A stretch of DNA of 64,000 nucleotides from Zeus faber (taxonomy: Eukaryota; Chordata; Actinopteri; Zeiformes; Zeidae). Where the stretch lies: positions 1,240,001 to 1,304,000 of the forward strand of contig OY482861.1 in assembly GCA_960531495.1 (NCBI GenBank). Reading direction: 5' to 3'. Of the stretch, positions 14,001-26,960 are shown one piece after another. The position numbers and the translations under genes were made by a program. The stretch's first letter is position 1. The number at the start of each line of letters is the position of its first letter. The notes beneath the pieces were generated by a model, which was not told where the DNA came from, made no database searches, and saw only the letters and a list, made by a program, of their open reading frames with translations.

Positions 14001-15500
14001 AGATTGAAAGAAAGATTTAAAGAAAGATTGAAAGACTGAAAGAAAGAATGAATAAAATAATTAAAGAAAGATTTAAAGATTGAAAGATTGAAAGAAAGAT
14101 TGAAAGAAAGAAAGATTTATAGAAAGAATGAAAGAAAGATTGAAAAAAGAAAGAAAGATTGAAAGAAAGATTGAAAGATTGAAAGAAAGAATGAAAGAAA
14201 GATTGAAAAAAGATAGAAAAATAGAAAAATTGAAAGATTGAAAGATTGAAAGAAAGATTGAAAGAAAGATTTATAGAAAGATTGAAAGACTGAAAGAAAG
14301 AATGAATAAAAGATTTAAAGAAAGATTGATAGATTGAAAGATTGAAAGAAAGATTGAAAGAAAGAAAGATTTATAGAAAGGATGAAAGAAAGATTGAAAA
14401 AAGAAAGAAAGAAAGATTTGAAGTAAGAATTAAATATTGAAAGAAAGATTTTAGGAAAGGTTGAAAGACTGAAAGAAAGAATGAAAGAAAGAATGAAAGA
14501 AAGATTGAAAGATTGAAAGATTGAAAGAAAGAATGAAAGATTGAAAGAAAGATTGAAAGATTGAAAGAAAGATTGAAAGATTGAAAGAAATATTGAAAGA
14601 AAGATAATTTGAAAGTAAGAAAGATTGAAAGAAAGATTGAAAGTAATAAAGATTGAAAGAAAGAATAAAAGAAAAATTGAAAGATTGAAAGATTGAAAGA
14701 TTGAAAGAAAGACTTAAAGAAAAAATTGAAAGACTGAAAGTAAGAATGAAAGAAAGATTGAAAGTTTGAAAGAAAGAATGAAATTATTAAAGAAAGATTG
14801 AAAGAAAGATTGAAAGTTTGAAAGAAAGAATGAAATTATTAAAGAAAGATTGAAAGAAATATTGAAAGAAAGAATGAAAGAAAGATTGAAAGATTAAACA
14901 ATTGAAAGAAAGATTGCAAGATAGATTGAAAAAAGAAAGATTGAAAGAAAGAATGAAAGAACGATTGAAAGAAAGATTGAAAGAAAGATTGAAAGAAAGA
15001 TTGAAAGAAAGATTGAAAGAAAGATTGAATGAAAGATTGAAAGAAAGAATGAAACAAAGATTGAAATAAAGAATGAAAGAAAGATTGAAAGAAAGATAGA
15101 AGGAAAGATTGAAAGATTGAATGATTGAAAGAAAGACTGAAAGAAAGAATGACGGACAGAAAGATTGAAAGAAAGAATGAAAGAAAGATTGAAAAAAAGA
15201 TTGAAAGACTGAAAGAAAGAATGAAAGAAAGATTGAAAGATTAAACAATTGAAAGAAAGATTGCAAGAAAGATTGAAAAAAGAAAGATTGAAAGAAAGGA
15301 TGAATGAAAGATTGAAAGAAAGATGGAAAGAAAGATTGAAAGGAAGAAAGATTGAAAGAAATAAAAGAAAGATTGAAAGAAATAATGAAAGAAAGATTGA
15401 ACGATTGGAAGAAATATTGAAAGAGAAAAATTGAAAGTAAGAAAGATTGAAAGGAAGAATGAAAGAAAGATTGAAAGATTGAAAGAAAGAATGAAAGAAA
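11051..15500. repeat. Array block V, first copy (about 4.4 kb)
   Basis: A different word mix from unit U, with frequent GAAAGCTTGAAAG, GATTTTAAGAAAGG and GAATGAATAAAATAATTAAAG landmarks. It recurs from about 22,090 onward at +11,040, then at about +10,553 once the extra 488-bp duplication in this copy is passed. Confidence 0.8.
11205..12180. repeat. 488-bp tandem duplication inside block V
   Basis: The GATTTTAAGAAAGG landmark at 11,221 recurs at 11,709, exactly 488 bp later, and the words between match. The second copy of block V (about 22,245-22,732) has only one such unit. That explains why the long-range offset drops from 11,040 to about 10,552 across it. Confidence 0.85.
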
Positions 15501-15503
15501 GAT

Positions 15504-18500
15504 TGAAAGATTGAAATATTTAAAGAAAGAATGAAAGAAAGATTGAAAGATTGAAAGAAAGATTGAAAGAAAGATTGAAAGATTGAAATATTTAAAGAAA
15601 GATTGAAAGATTGAAATATTTAAAGAAAGAATGAAAGAAAGATTGAAAGATTGAAAGAAAGATTGAAAGAAAGATTGAAAGATTGAAATATTTAAAGAAA
15701 GATTGAAAGATTGAAAGAAAGAATGAAAGAACGATTGAAAGAAAGAATGAAAGAATGAAAGAAAAATTGACTGATTGAAAGAAATATTGAAAAAAGAAAC
15801 ATTGAAAGAAAGAATGAAAGAAAGATTGAAAGAAAGATGGAAAGAAAGATTGAAAGAAAGAAAGATTGAAAGAAATAATGAAAGAAAGATTGAACGATTG
15901 GAAGAAATATTGAAAGATAGAAAAATTGAAGGTAAGAAAGATTGAAAGAAAGAATGAAAGAAAGATTGAAAGATTGAAAGAAATATTGAAAGAAAGAAAG
16001 ATTGAAAGTAAGATAGATTGAAAGAAAGAATGAAAGAAAGATTGAATGATTTAAAGAAAGAATGAAAGAAAGAATGAAAGATTGAAATATTGAAAGAAAG
16101 AATGAAAGAACGATTGAAAGATTGAAAGAAAGATTGAAAGAATGAAAGATTGAAATAAAGATTGAAAGTTTGAAATAAAGATTGAAAGTTTGAAAGAAAG
16201 ATTGAAAGAAAGATTTAAAGAAAGATTGAAAGACTGAAAGAAAGAATGAAAGGCAGATTGAAAGAAAGATTTAAAGAAAGAAAGAAGGATTGAAAGAAAG
16301 ATTGAAAGAAAGATTGAAAGAAAAAATGAAACAAAGATTGAAATAAAGAATGAAAGAAAGATTGAAAGAAAGATTGAAAGAAAGAAAGATTGAAAGATTG
16401 AATGATTGAAAGAAAGACTGAAAGAAAGAATGACGGACAGAAAGATTTAAAGAAAGAATGAAAGAAAGATTGAAAAAAAGATTGATAGACTGAAAGAAAG
16501 AATGAAAGAAACATTGAAAGATTAAACAATTGAAAGAAAGATTGCAAGAAAGATGGAAAGAATGAAAGATTGAAATAATGATTGAAAGTTTGAAAGAAAG
16601 ATTGAAAGAAAGATTTAAACAAAGAAAGATTGAAAGTAAGAAAGATTGAAAGAAATATTGAACGAAAGATTGAAAGAAAGGATGAAAGAAAGATTGAAAG
16701 AAAGATTGAAAAAAAGAAAGATTGAAAGAAAGATTGAACGACTGAAGGAAAGAATGAAAGAAAGATTGAAAGAAAGATTGAAAGAAAGAAATATTAAAAG
16801 AAAGAATGAAAGAAAGATTGAAAGAAAGAATGAAAGAAAGATTGAAAAAAGAAATATTGAAAGAAAGAATGAAAGAAAGATTGAAAGAAAGTTGGAAAGA
16901 AAGATTGAAAGAAAGAAAGATTGAAAGAAATAATGAAAGAAAGATTGAACGATTGGAAGAAATATTGAAAGATAGAAAAATTGAAAGTAAGAAAGATTGA
17001 AAGCAAGATTGAAAGATTGAAAGAAAGAATGAAAGAAAGATTGAAAGATTGAAATATTGAAAGAATGAATGAAAGAAAGATTGATAGATTAAACAATTGA
17101 AAGAAAGATTGCAAGAAAGATTGAAAAAAGAAAGATTGAAAGAAAGAATGAAAGAAAGATTGAAGGATAGATGAAAGAAAGATTGAAAGAAAGAAAGATT
17201 GAAAGAAATAACAAAAGAAAGATTGAAAGATTGGAAGAAATATTGAAAGATAGAAAAATTGAAAGTTAGAAAGATTGAAAGAAAGAATGAAAGAAAGATT
17301 GAAAGATTGAAAGAAAGAATGAAAGAAAAATTGAAAGATTGAAAGAATGATTGAATGTTTGAAAGAAAGATTGAAAGAAAGATTTAAAGAAAGAAAGATT
17401 GAAAGAAATATTGAAAGAATGATTGAAAGATTGAAAGAAAGATTGATAGAAAGAATGAAAGAAAGATTGAAAGATTGAAAGATTGAAATATTGATTGAAA
17501 GTTTGAAAGAAAGATTGAAAGAAAGATTTGAAGAGAGAAAGATTGAAAGTAAGAAAGATTGAAAGAAATATTGAAAGAAAGATTGAAAGATTGAAAGAAA
17601 GATTGAAAGAAAGAATGAAAGAAAGATTGAAAGAAAGATTGAAAAAAGGAAAGATTGAAAGAAAGATTGAAAGACTGAAGCAAAGAATAAAAGAAAGATT
17701 GAAAGAAAGATTGAAAGAAAGAAAGATCGAAAGAAAGATTGAAAGATTGAAAGAAAGAATGAAAAATTTAAAGAAAGAATGAAAGAACGATTGAAAGAAA
17801 GAATGAAAGAATGAAAGAAAGATTGAAAGATTGAAAGAAATATTGAAAGAAAGAGAGAATGAAAGATTGAAAGATTGAAAGAAAGATTGAAAGATTGAAA
17901 GAACGAATGAAAGAAAGATTGAAAGATTGACATATTGAAAGAAATAATGAAAGAAAGATTGAAAGATTGAAAGAAAGATTGAAAGAAAGATTGAATGATT
18001 GAAAGATTGAAATAAAGATTGAAAGTTTGAAAGAAAGATTGAAAGAAATATTGAAAGAAAGATTAAAAGATTGAAAAAAAGATTGATGGAAAGAATGAAA
18101 GAAAGATTGAAAGATTGAAAGATTGAAATAAAGATTGAAAGACTGAAGCAAAGAATAAAAGAAAGATTGAAAGAAAGATTGAAAGATTGAAATATTTAAA
18201 GAAAGAATGAAAGAAAGATTGAAAGATTGAAAGAAAGATTGAAAGAAAGATTGAAAGATTGAAATATTTAAAGAAAGATTGAAAGATTGAAATATTTAAA
18301 GAAAGAATGAAAGAAAGATTGAAAGATTGAAAGAAAGATTGAAAGAAAGATTGAAAGATTGAAATATTTAAAGAAAGATTGAAAGATTGAAAGAAAGAAT
18401 GAAAGAACGATTGAAAGAAAGAATGAAAGAATGAAAGAAAAATTGACTGATTGAAAGAAATATTGAAAAAAGAAACATTGAAAGAAAGAATGAAAGAAAG

Positions 18501-20855
18501 ATTGAAAGAAAGATGGAAAGAAAGATTGAAAGAAAGAAAGATTGAAAGAAATAATGAAAGAAAGATTGAACGATTGGAAGAAATATTGAAAGATAGAAAA
18601 ATTGAAGGTAAGAAAGATTGAAAGAAAGAATGAAAGAAAGATTGAAAGATTGAAAGAAATATTGAAAGAAAGAAAGATTGAAAGTAAGATAGATTGAAAG
18701 AAAGAATGAAAGAAAGATTGAATGATTTAAAGAAAGAATGAAAGAAAGAATGAAAGATTGAAATATTGAAAGAAAGAATGAAAGAACGATTGAAAGATTG
18801 AAAGAAAGATTGAAAGAATGAAAGATTGAAATAAAGATTGAAAGTTTGAAATAAAGATTGAAAGTTTGAAAGAAAGATTGAAAGAAAGATTTAAAGAAAG
18901 ATTGAAAGACTGAAAGAAAGAATGAAAGGCAGATTGAAAGAAAGATTTAAAGAAAGAAAGAAGGATTGAAAGAAAGATTGAAAGAAAGATTGAAAGAAAA
19001 AATGAAACAAAGATTGAAATAAAGAATGAAAGAAAGATTGAAAGAAAGATTGAAAGAAAGAAAGATTGAAAGATTGAATGATTGAAAGAAAGACTGAAAG
19101 AAAGAATGACGGACAGAAAGATTTAAAGAAAGAATGAAAGAAAGATTGAAAAAAAGATTGATAGACTGAAAGAAAGAATGAAAGAAACATTGAAAGATTA
19201 AACAATTGAAAGAAAGATTGCAAGAAAGATGGAAAGAATGAAAGATTGAAATAATGATTGAAAGTTTGAAAGAAAGATTGAAAGAAAGATTTAAACAAAG
19301 AAAGATTGAAAGTAAGAAAGATTGAAAGAAATATTGAACGAAAGATTGAAAGAAAGGATGAAAGAAAGATTGAAAGAAAGATTGAAAAAAAGAAAGATTG
19401 AAAGAAAGATTGAACGACTGAAGGAAAGAATGAAAGAAAGATTGAAAGAAAGATTGAAAGAAAGAAATATTAAAAGAAAGAATGAAAGAAAGATTGAAAG
19501 AAAGAATGAAAGAAAGATTGAAAAAAGAAATATTGAAAGAAAGAATGAAAGAAAGATTGAAAGAAAGTTGGAAAGAAAGATTGAAAGAAAGAAAGATTGA
19601 AAGAAATAATGAAAGAAAGATTGAACGATTGGAAGAAATATTGAAAGATAGAAAAATTGAAAGTAAGAAAGATTGAAAGCAAGATTGAAAGATTGAAAGA
19701 AAGAATGAAAGAAAGATTGAAAGATTGAAATATTGAAAGAATGAATGAAAGAAAGATTGATAGATTAAACAATTGAAAGAAAGATTGCAAGAAAGATTGA
19801 AAAAAGAAAGATTGAAAGAAAGAATGAAAGAAAGATTGAAGGATAGATGAAAGAAAGATTGAAAGAAAGAAAGATTGAAAGAAATAACAAAAGAAAGATT
19901 GAAAGATTGGAAGAAATATTGAAAGATAGAAAAATTGAAAGTTAGAAAGATTGAAAGAATGAATGAAAGAAAGATTGAAAGATTGAAAGAAAGAATGAAA
20001 GAAAAATTGAAAGATTGAAAGAATGATTGAATGTTTGAAAGAAAGATTGAAAGAAAGATTTAAAGAAAGAAAGATTGAAAGAAATATTGAAAGAATGATT
20101 GAAAGATTGAAAGAAAGATTGATAGAAAGAATGAAAGAAAGATTGAAAGATTGAAAGATTGAAATATTGATTGAAAGTTTGAAAGAAAGATTGAAAGAAA
20201 GATTTGAAGAGAGAAAGATTGAAAGTAAGAAAGATTGAAAGAAATATTGAAAGAAAGATTGAAAGATTGAAAGAAAGATTGAAAGAAAGAATGAAAGAAA
20301 GATTGAAAGAAAGATTGAAAAAAGGAAAGATTGAAAGAAAGATTGAAAGACTGAAGCAAAGAATAAAAGAAAGATTGAAAGAAAGATTGAAAGAAAGAAA
20401 GATTGAAAGAAAGATTGAAAGATTGAAAGAAAGAATGAAAAATTTAAAGAAAGAATGAAAGAACGATTGAAAGAAAGAATGAAAGAATGAAAGAAAGATT
20501 GAAAGATTGAAAGAAATATTGAAAGAAAGAGAGAATGAAAGATTGAAAGATTGAAAGAAAGATTGAAAGATTGAAAGAACGAATGAAAGAAAGATTGAAA
20601 GATTGACATATTGAAAGAAATAATGAAAGAAAGATTGAAAGATTGAAAGAAAGATTGAAAGAAAGATTGAATGATTGAAAGATTGAAATAAAGATTGAAA
20701 GTTTGAAAGAAAGATTGAAAGAAATATTGAAAGAAAGATTAAAAGATTGAAAAAAAGATTGATGGAAAGAATGAAAGAAAGATTGAAAGATTGAAAGATT
20801 GAAATAAAGATTGAAAGACTGAAGCAAAGAATAAAAGAAAGATTGAAAGAAAGAT
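15504..20855. repeat. 2,676-bp unit in direct tandem duplication
   Basis: 15,504-18,179 is repeated by 18,180-20,855 at a constant +2,676 offset. Landmarks at 16,215, 16,646, 16,794, 17,384 and 17,768 reappear at 18,891, 19,322, 19,470, 20,060 and 20,444. A 379-codon translated segment differs at only about two positions between the copies. Each copy joins about 0.5 kb of GAAATATTTAAAG-type words to a piece of unit U (about 1,834-4,000). Confidence 0.88.
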
Positions 20856-23800
20856 TGAAAGAAAGAAAGATTGAAAGAAAGATTGAAAGATTGATAGAAA
20901 TTATGAAAAATTGAAAGATTGAAAGAAAGAATGAAAAATTGAAAGAAAGAATGAAAGAACGATTGAAAGAAAGAATGAAAGATTGAAAGATTTGAAAGAA
21001 AGATTGAAAGTTTGAAAGAACGAATGAAAGAAAGATTGAAAGAATGACATATTGAAAGAAATAATGAAAGAAAGATTGAAAGATTGAAAGAAAGATTGAA
21101 AGAAAGATTGAAAATATTGAAAGATTGAAATAAAGATTGAAAGTTTGAAAGAAAGATTGAAAGATTGAAATAAAGATTGAAAGTTTGAAAGAAAGATTGA
21201 AAGAAATATTGAAAGAAAGATTGAAAGATTGAAAAAAAGATTGATGGAAAGAATGAAAGAAAGATTGAAAGATTGAAAGATTGAAATAAAGATTGAAAGT
21301 TTGAAAGAAAGATTGAAAGAAAGATTTAAAGAAAGAAAGATTGAAAGTAAGAAAGATTGAAAGAAATATTGAAAGAAAGATTGAAAGATTGAAAGAAAGA
21401 TTGAAAGAAAGATTGAAAGAAAGAATGAAAGAAATATTGAAAGAAGGATTGAAAAAAAGAAAGTTTGAAAGAAAGATTGAAACAAAGATTGAAAGACTGA
21501 AGGAAAGAATGAAAGAAAGATTGAAAGAACGATTGAAAGAAAGAAAGATTGAAAGATTGAATGATTGAAAGAAAGACTGAAAGATAGATTGAAAGATGGA
21601 AGATTGAAAGATTGAAAGAAAGATTGAAAGAAAGAATGAACGACTGAAAGATTGAAAGAAAGATTGAAAATTTGAAAGAAAGATTGAAAGACTGAAAGAA
21701 AGAATGAAAGAAAGATTGAAAGAAAGATTGAAAGATTGAAAGAAATAATGAAAGAAAGAAAGATTGAAAGTAAGAAAGATTGAAAGAAAGAATGAAAGAA
21801 AGATTGAACGAAAGATTGAAAAAAGAAAGATTGAAAGAAAAATTGAAAGAAAGATTGAAAGAAGGAATGAAAGTAAGAAAGATTGAAAGAAATATTGAAA
21901 GAAAGATTGAAAGATTGAAAGAAAGATTGAAAGAAAGATTGAAAAAAAGATTGAAAGAAAGATTGAAAGAAAGAAAGATTGAAAGAAAGATTTTAAGATT
22001 GACATATTGAAAGAAAGAATGAAAGAAAGATTGAAAGATTAAAAGAAGGAATGAAAGAAAGATTGAAAAATTGAAAGATTGAAAGAAAGATTGAAAGAAA
22101 GAATGAAACAAAGATTGAAATCAAGAATGAAAGAAAGATTGAAAGACAGATTGAAAGAAAGATAGAAACAAAGATTGAAAGAAAGAAAGATTGAAAGATT
22201 GAATGATTGAAAGAAAGATTGACAGAAAGATTGAAAGCTTGAAAGATAGATTGAAAGAAAGATTTTAAGAAAGGTTGAAAGACTGAAAGAAAGACTGAAA
22301 GATTGAAAGAAAGAATGAAAGAACGATTGAAAGAAACAATGAAAGAAAGATTGAAAGATAAAAAGAAAGAATGAAAGATAGATTGAAAAATTGAAAGATT
22401 GAAAGAAAGACTAAAAGAAAGATAGAAAGAAAGATTGAAAGAAAGAAAGATTGAAAGATTGAATGATTGAAAGAAAGATTGAAAGAAAGATTGAAAGCTT
22501 GAAAGAAAGATTGAAAGAAAGATTTTAAGAAAGGTTGAAAGACTGAAAGAAAGAATGAAAGATTGAAAGAAAGAATGAAAGAACGATTGAAAGAAAGAAT
22601 GAAAGAATGAAAGAAAGATTGAAAGATTGAAAGAAATATTGAAAGAAAGAGAGAATGAAAGTAAGAAAGATTGAAAGAAAGATTGAAAGTAATAAAGATT
22701 GAAAGAAAGAATGAAAGAAAAATTGAAAGATTGATAGATTGAAAGAAAGATTGAAAGAAAGATTTAAAGAAAGATTGAAAGACTGAAAGAAAGAATGAAT
22801 AAAATAATTAAAGAAAGATTGAAAGATTGAAAGATTGAAAGAAAGATTGAAAGAAAGAAAGATTTATAGAAAGAATGAAAGAAAGATTGAAAGATTGAAA
22901 GAAAGATTGAAAGAAAGATTGAAAGATTGAAAGATTGAAATAAAGATTGAAAGTTTGAAAGAAAGATTGAAAGATTGAAATAAAGATTGAAAGTTTGAAA
23001 GAAAGATTGAAAGAAATATTGAAAGAAAGATTGAAAGATTGAAAAAAAGATTGATGGAAAGAATGAAAGAAAGATTGAAAGATTGAAAGATTGAAATAAA
23101 GATTGAAAGTTTGAAAGAAAGATTGAAAGAAAGATTTAAAGAAAGAAAAATTGAAACTAAGAAAGATTGAAAGAAATATTGAAAGAAAGATTGAAAGATT
23201 GAAAGAAAGATTGAAAGAAAGATTGAAAGAAAGAATGAAAGAAATATTGAAAGAAGGATTGAAAAAAAGAAAGTTTGAAAGAAAGATTGAAACAAAGATT
23301 GAAAGGCTGAAGGAAAGAATGAAAGAAAGATTGAAAGAACGATTGAAAGAAAGAAAGATTGAAAGAAAGATTGAAAGATTGAATGATTGAAAGAAAGACT
23401 GAAAGATAGATTGAAAGATGGAAGATTGAAAGATTGAAAGAAAGATTGAAAAAAAGAATGAACGACTGAAAGATTGAAAGAAAGATTGAAAGTTTGAAAG
23501 AAAGATTGAAAGATTGAAAGAAATAATGAAAGAAAGAAAGATTGAAAGTAAGAAAGATTGAAAGAAAGAATGAAAAAAAGATTGAACGAAAGATTGAAAA
23601 AAGAAAGATTGAAAGAAAAATTGAAAGAAAGATTGAAAGAAGGAATGAAAGTAAGAAAGATTGAAAGAAATATTGAAAGAAAGATTGAAAGATTGAAAGA
23701 AAGATTGAAAGAAAGATTGAAAAAAAGATTGAAAGAAAGATTGAAAGAAAGAAAGATTGAAAGAAAGATTTTAAGATTGACATATTGAAAGAAAGAATGA

Positions 23801-26800
23801 AAGAAAGATTGAAAGATTAAAAGAAGGAATGAAAGAAAGATTGAAAAATTGAAAGATTGAAAGAAAGACTAAAAGAAAGAAAGAACGATTGAAAGAAAGA
23901 TTGAAAGAAAGATTGAAAGAAAGATTGAAAGAAAGATAGAAAGAAAGATTGAAAGAAAGAAAGATTGAAAGATTGAATGATTGAAAGAAAGATTGACAGA
24001 AAGATTGAAAGCTTGAAAGATAGATTGAAAGAAAGATTTTAAGTAAGGTTGAAAGACTGAAAGAAAGACTGAAAGATTGAAAGAAAGAATGAAAGAACGA
24101 TTGAAAGAAAGAATGAAAGAATGATAGAAAGATTGAAAGAAACAATGAAAGAAAGATTGAAAGATAAAAAGAAAGAATGAAAGATAGATTGAAAAATTGA
24201 AAGATTGAAAGAAAGACTAAAAGAAAGATAGAAAGAAAGATTGAAAGAAAGAAAGATTGAAAGATTGAATGATTGAAAGAAAGATTGAAAGAAATATTGA
24301 AAGCTTGAAAGAAAGATTGAAAGAAAGATTTTAAGAAAGGTTGAAAGACTGAAAGAAAGAATGAAAGATTGAAAGAAAGAATGAAAGAACGATTGAAAGA
24401 AAGAATGAAAGAATGAAAGAAAGATTGAAAGATTGAAAGAAATATTGAAAGAAAGAGAGAATGAAAGTAAGAAAGATTGAAAGAAAGATTGAAAGTAATA
24501 AAGATTGAAAGAAAGAATGAAAGAAAAATTGAAAGATTGATAGATTGAAAGAAAGATTGAAATAAAGATTTAAAGAAAGATTGAAAGACTGAAAGAAAGA
24601 ATGAATAAAATAATTAAAGAAAGATTTAAAGATTGAAAGATTGAAAGAAAGATTGAAAGAAAGAAAGATTTATAGAAAGAATGAAAGAAAGATTGAAAAA
24701 AGAAAGAAAGATTGAAAGAAAGATTGAAAGATTGAAAGAAAGAATGAAAGAAAGATTGAAAAAAGATAGAAAAATAGAAAAATTGAAAGATTGAAAGATT
24801 GAAAGAAAGATTGAAAGAAAGATTTATAGAAAGATTGAAAGACTGAAAGAAAGAATGAATAAAAGATTTAAAGAAAGATTGATAGATTGAAAGATTGAAA
24901 GAAAGATTGAAAGAAAGAAAGATTTATAGAAAGGATGAAAGAAAGATTGAAAAAAGAAAGAAAGAAAGATTTGAAGTAAGAATTAAATATTGAAAGAAAG
25001 ATTTTAGGAAAGGTTGAAAGACTGAAAGAAAGAATGAAAGAAAGAATGAAAGAAAGATTGAAAGATTGAAAGATTGAAAGAAAGAATGAAAGATTGAAAG
25101 AAAGATTGAAAGATTGAAAGAAAGATTGAAAGATTGAAAGAAATATTGAAAGAAAGATAATTTGAAAGTAAGAAAGATTGAAAGAAAGATTGAAAGTAAT
25201 AAAGATTGAAAGAAAGAATAAAAGAAAAATTGAAAGATTGAAAGATTGAAAGATTGAAAGAAAGACTTAAAGAAAAAATTGAAAGACTGAAAGTAAGAAT
25301 GAAAGAAAGATTGAAAGTTTGAAAGAAAGAATGAAATTATTAAAGAAAGATTGAAAGAAAGATTGAAAGTTTGAAAGAAAGAATGAAATTATTAAAGAAA
25401 GATTGAAAGAAATATTGAAAGAAAGAATGAAAGAAAGATTGAAAGATTAAACAATTGAAAGAAAGATTGCAAGATAGATTGAAAAAAGAAAGATTGAAAG
25501 AAAGAATGAAAGAACGATTGAAAGAAAGATTGAAAGAAAGATTGAAAGAAAGATTGAAAGAAAGATTGAAAGAAAGATTGAATGAAAGATTGAAAGAAAG
25601 AATGAAACAAAGATTGAAATAAAGAATGAAAGAAAGATTGAAAGAAAGATAGAAGGAAAGATTGAAAGATTGAATGATTGAAAGAAAGACTGAAAGAAAG
25701 AATGACGGACAGAAAGATTGAAAGAAAGAATGAAAGAAAGATTGAAAAAAAGATTGAAAGACTGAGAGAAAGAATGAAAGAAAGATTGAAAGTTTAAACA
25801 ATTGAAAGAACGATTGCAAGAAAGATTGAAAAAAGAAAGATTGAAAGAAAGAATGAAAGACTGAAGGAAAGAATGAAAGAAAGATGGAAAGAAAGATTGA
25901 AAGAAAGATTGAAAGACTGAAGGAAAGAATGAAAGAAAGATTGAAAGATTAAACAATTGAAAGAAAGATTGCAAGAAAGATTGAAAAATTGAAAGATTGA
26001 AAGAAAAACTAAAAGAAAGAAAGAACGATTGAAAGAAAGATTGAAAGAAAGAATGAAAGAAAGATTGAAAGATTAAAAGAGAGAATGAAAGAAAGATTGA
26101 AAAATTGAAAGATTGAAAGAAAGACTAAAAGAAAGAAAGAACGATTGAAAGAAAGAATGAAAGAAAGATTGAAAAAAAGATTGAAAGACTGAAGGAAAGA
26201 ATGAAAGAAAGATTGAAAGATTAAACAATTGAAAGAAAGATTGCAAGAAAGATTGAAAAAAGAAAGATTGAAAGAAAGAATGAATGAAAGATTGAAAGAA
26301 AGATGGAAAGAAAGATTGAAAGGAAGAAAGATTGAAAGAAATAAAAGAAAGATTGAAAGAAATAATGAAAGAAAGATTGAACGATTGGAAGAAATATTGA
26401 AAGAGAAAAATTGAAAGTAAGAAAGATTGAAAGAAAGAATGAAAGAAAGATTGAAGGATGAAAGAAAGAATGAAAGAAAGATTGAAAGATTGAAATATTT
26501 AAAGAAAGAATGAAAGAAAGATTGAAAGATTGAAAGAAAGATTGAAAGAAAGATTGAAAGATTGAAATATTTAAAGAAAGATTGAAAGATTGAAATATTT
26601 AAAGAAAGAATGAAAGAAAGATTGAAAGATTGAAAGAAAGATTGAAAGAAAGATTGAAAGATTGAAATATTTAAAGAAAGATTGAAAGATTGAAAGAAAG
26701 AATGAAAGAACGATTGAAAGAAAGAATGAAAGAATGAAAGAAAAATTGACTGATTGAAAGAAATATTGAAAAAAGAAACATTGAAAGAAAGAATGAAAGA

Positions 26801-26960
26801 AAGATTGAAAGAAAGATGGAAAGAAAGATTGAAAGAAAGAAAGATTGAAAGAAATAATGAAAGAAAGATTGAACGATTGGAAGAAATATTGAAAGATAGA
26901 AAAATTGAAGGTAAGAAAGATTGAAAGAAAGAATGAAAGAAAGATTGAAAGATTGAAAGA
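20444..26960. repeat. Second copy of an about 6.5-kb super-block (first copy about 9,404-15,960)
   Basis: Segments at 9,404-11,071 reappear at 20,444-22,111 (+11,040), 12,312-15,266 at 22,864-25,819 (+10,552/10,553), and 15,249-15,434 at 26,229-26,414 (+10,980). The offset changes are accounted for by the 488-bp unit missing from this copy and about 427 bp of extra repeated words near 25,800-26,220. This is the longest-range order visible in the array. Confidence 0.8.
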
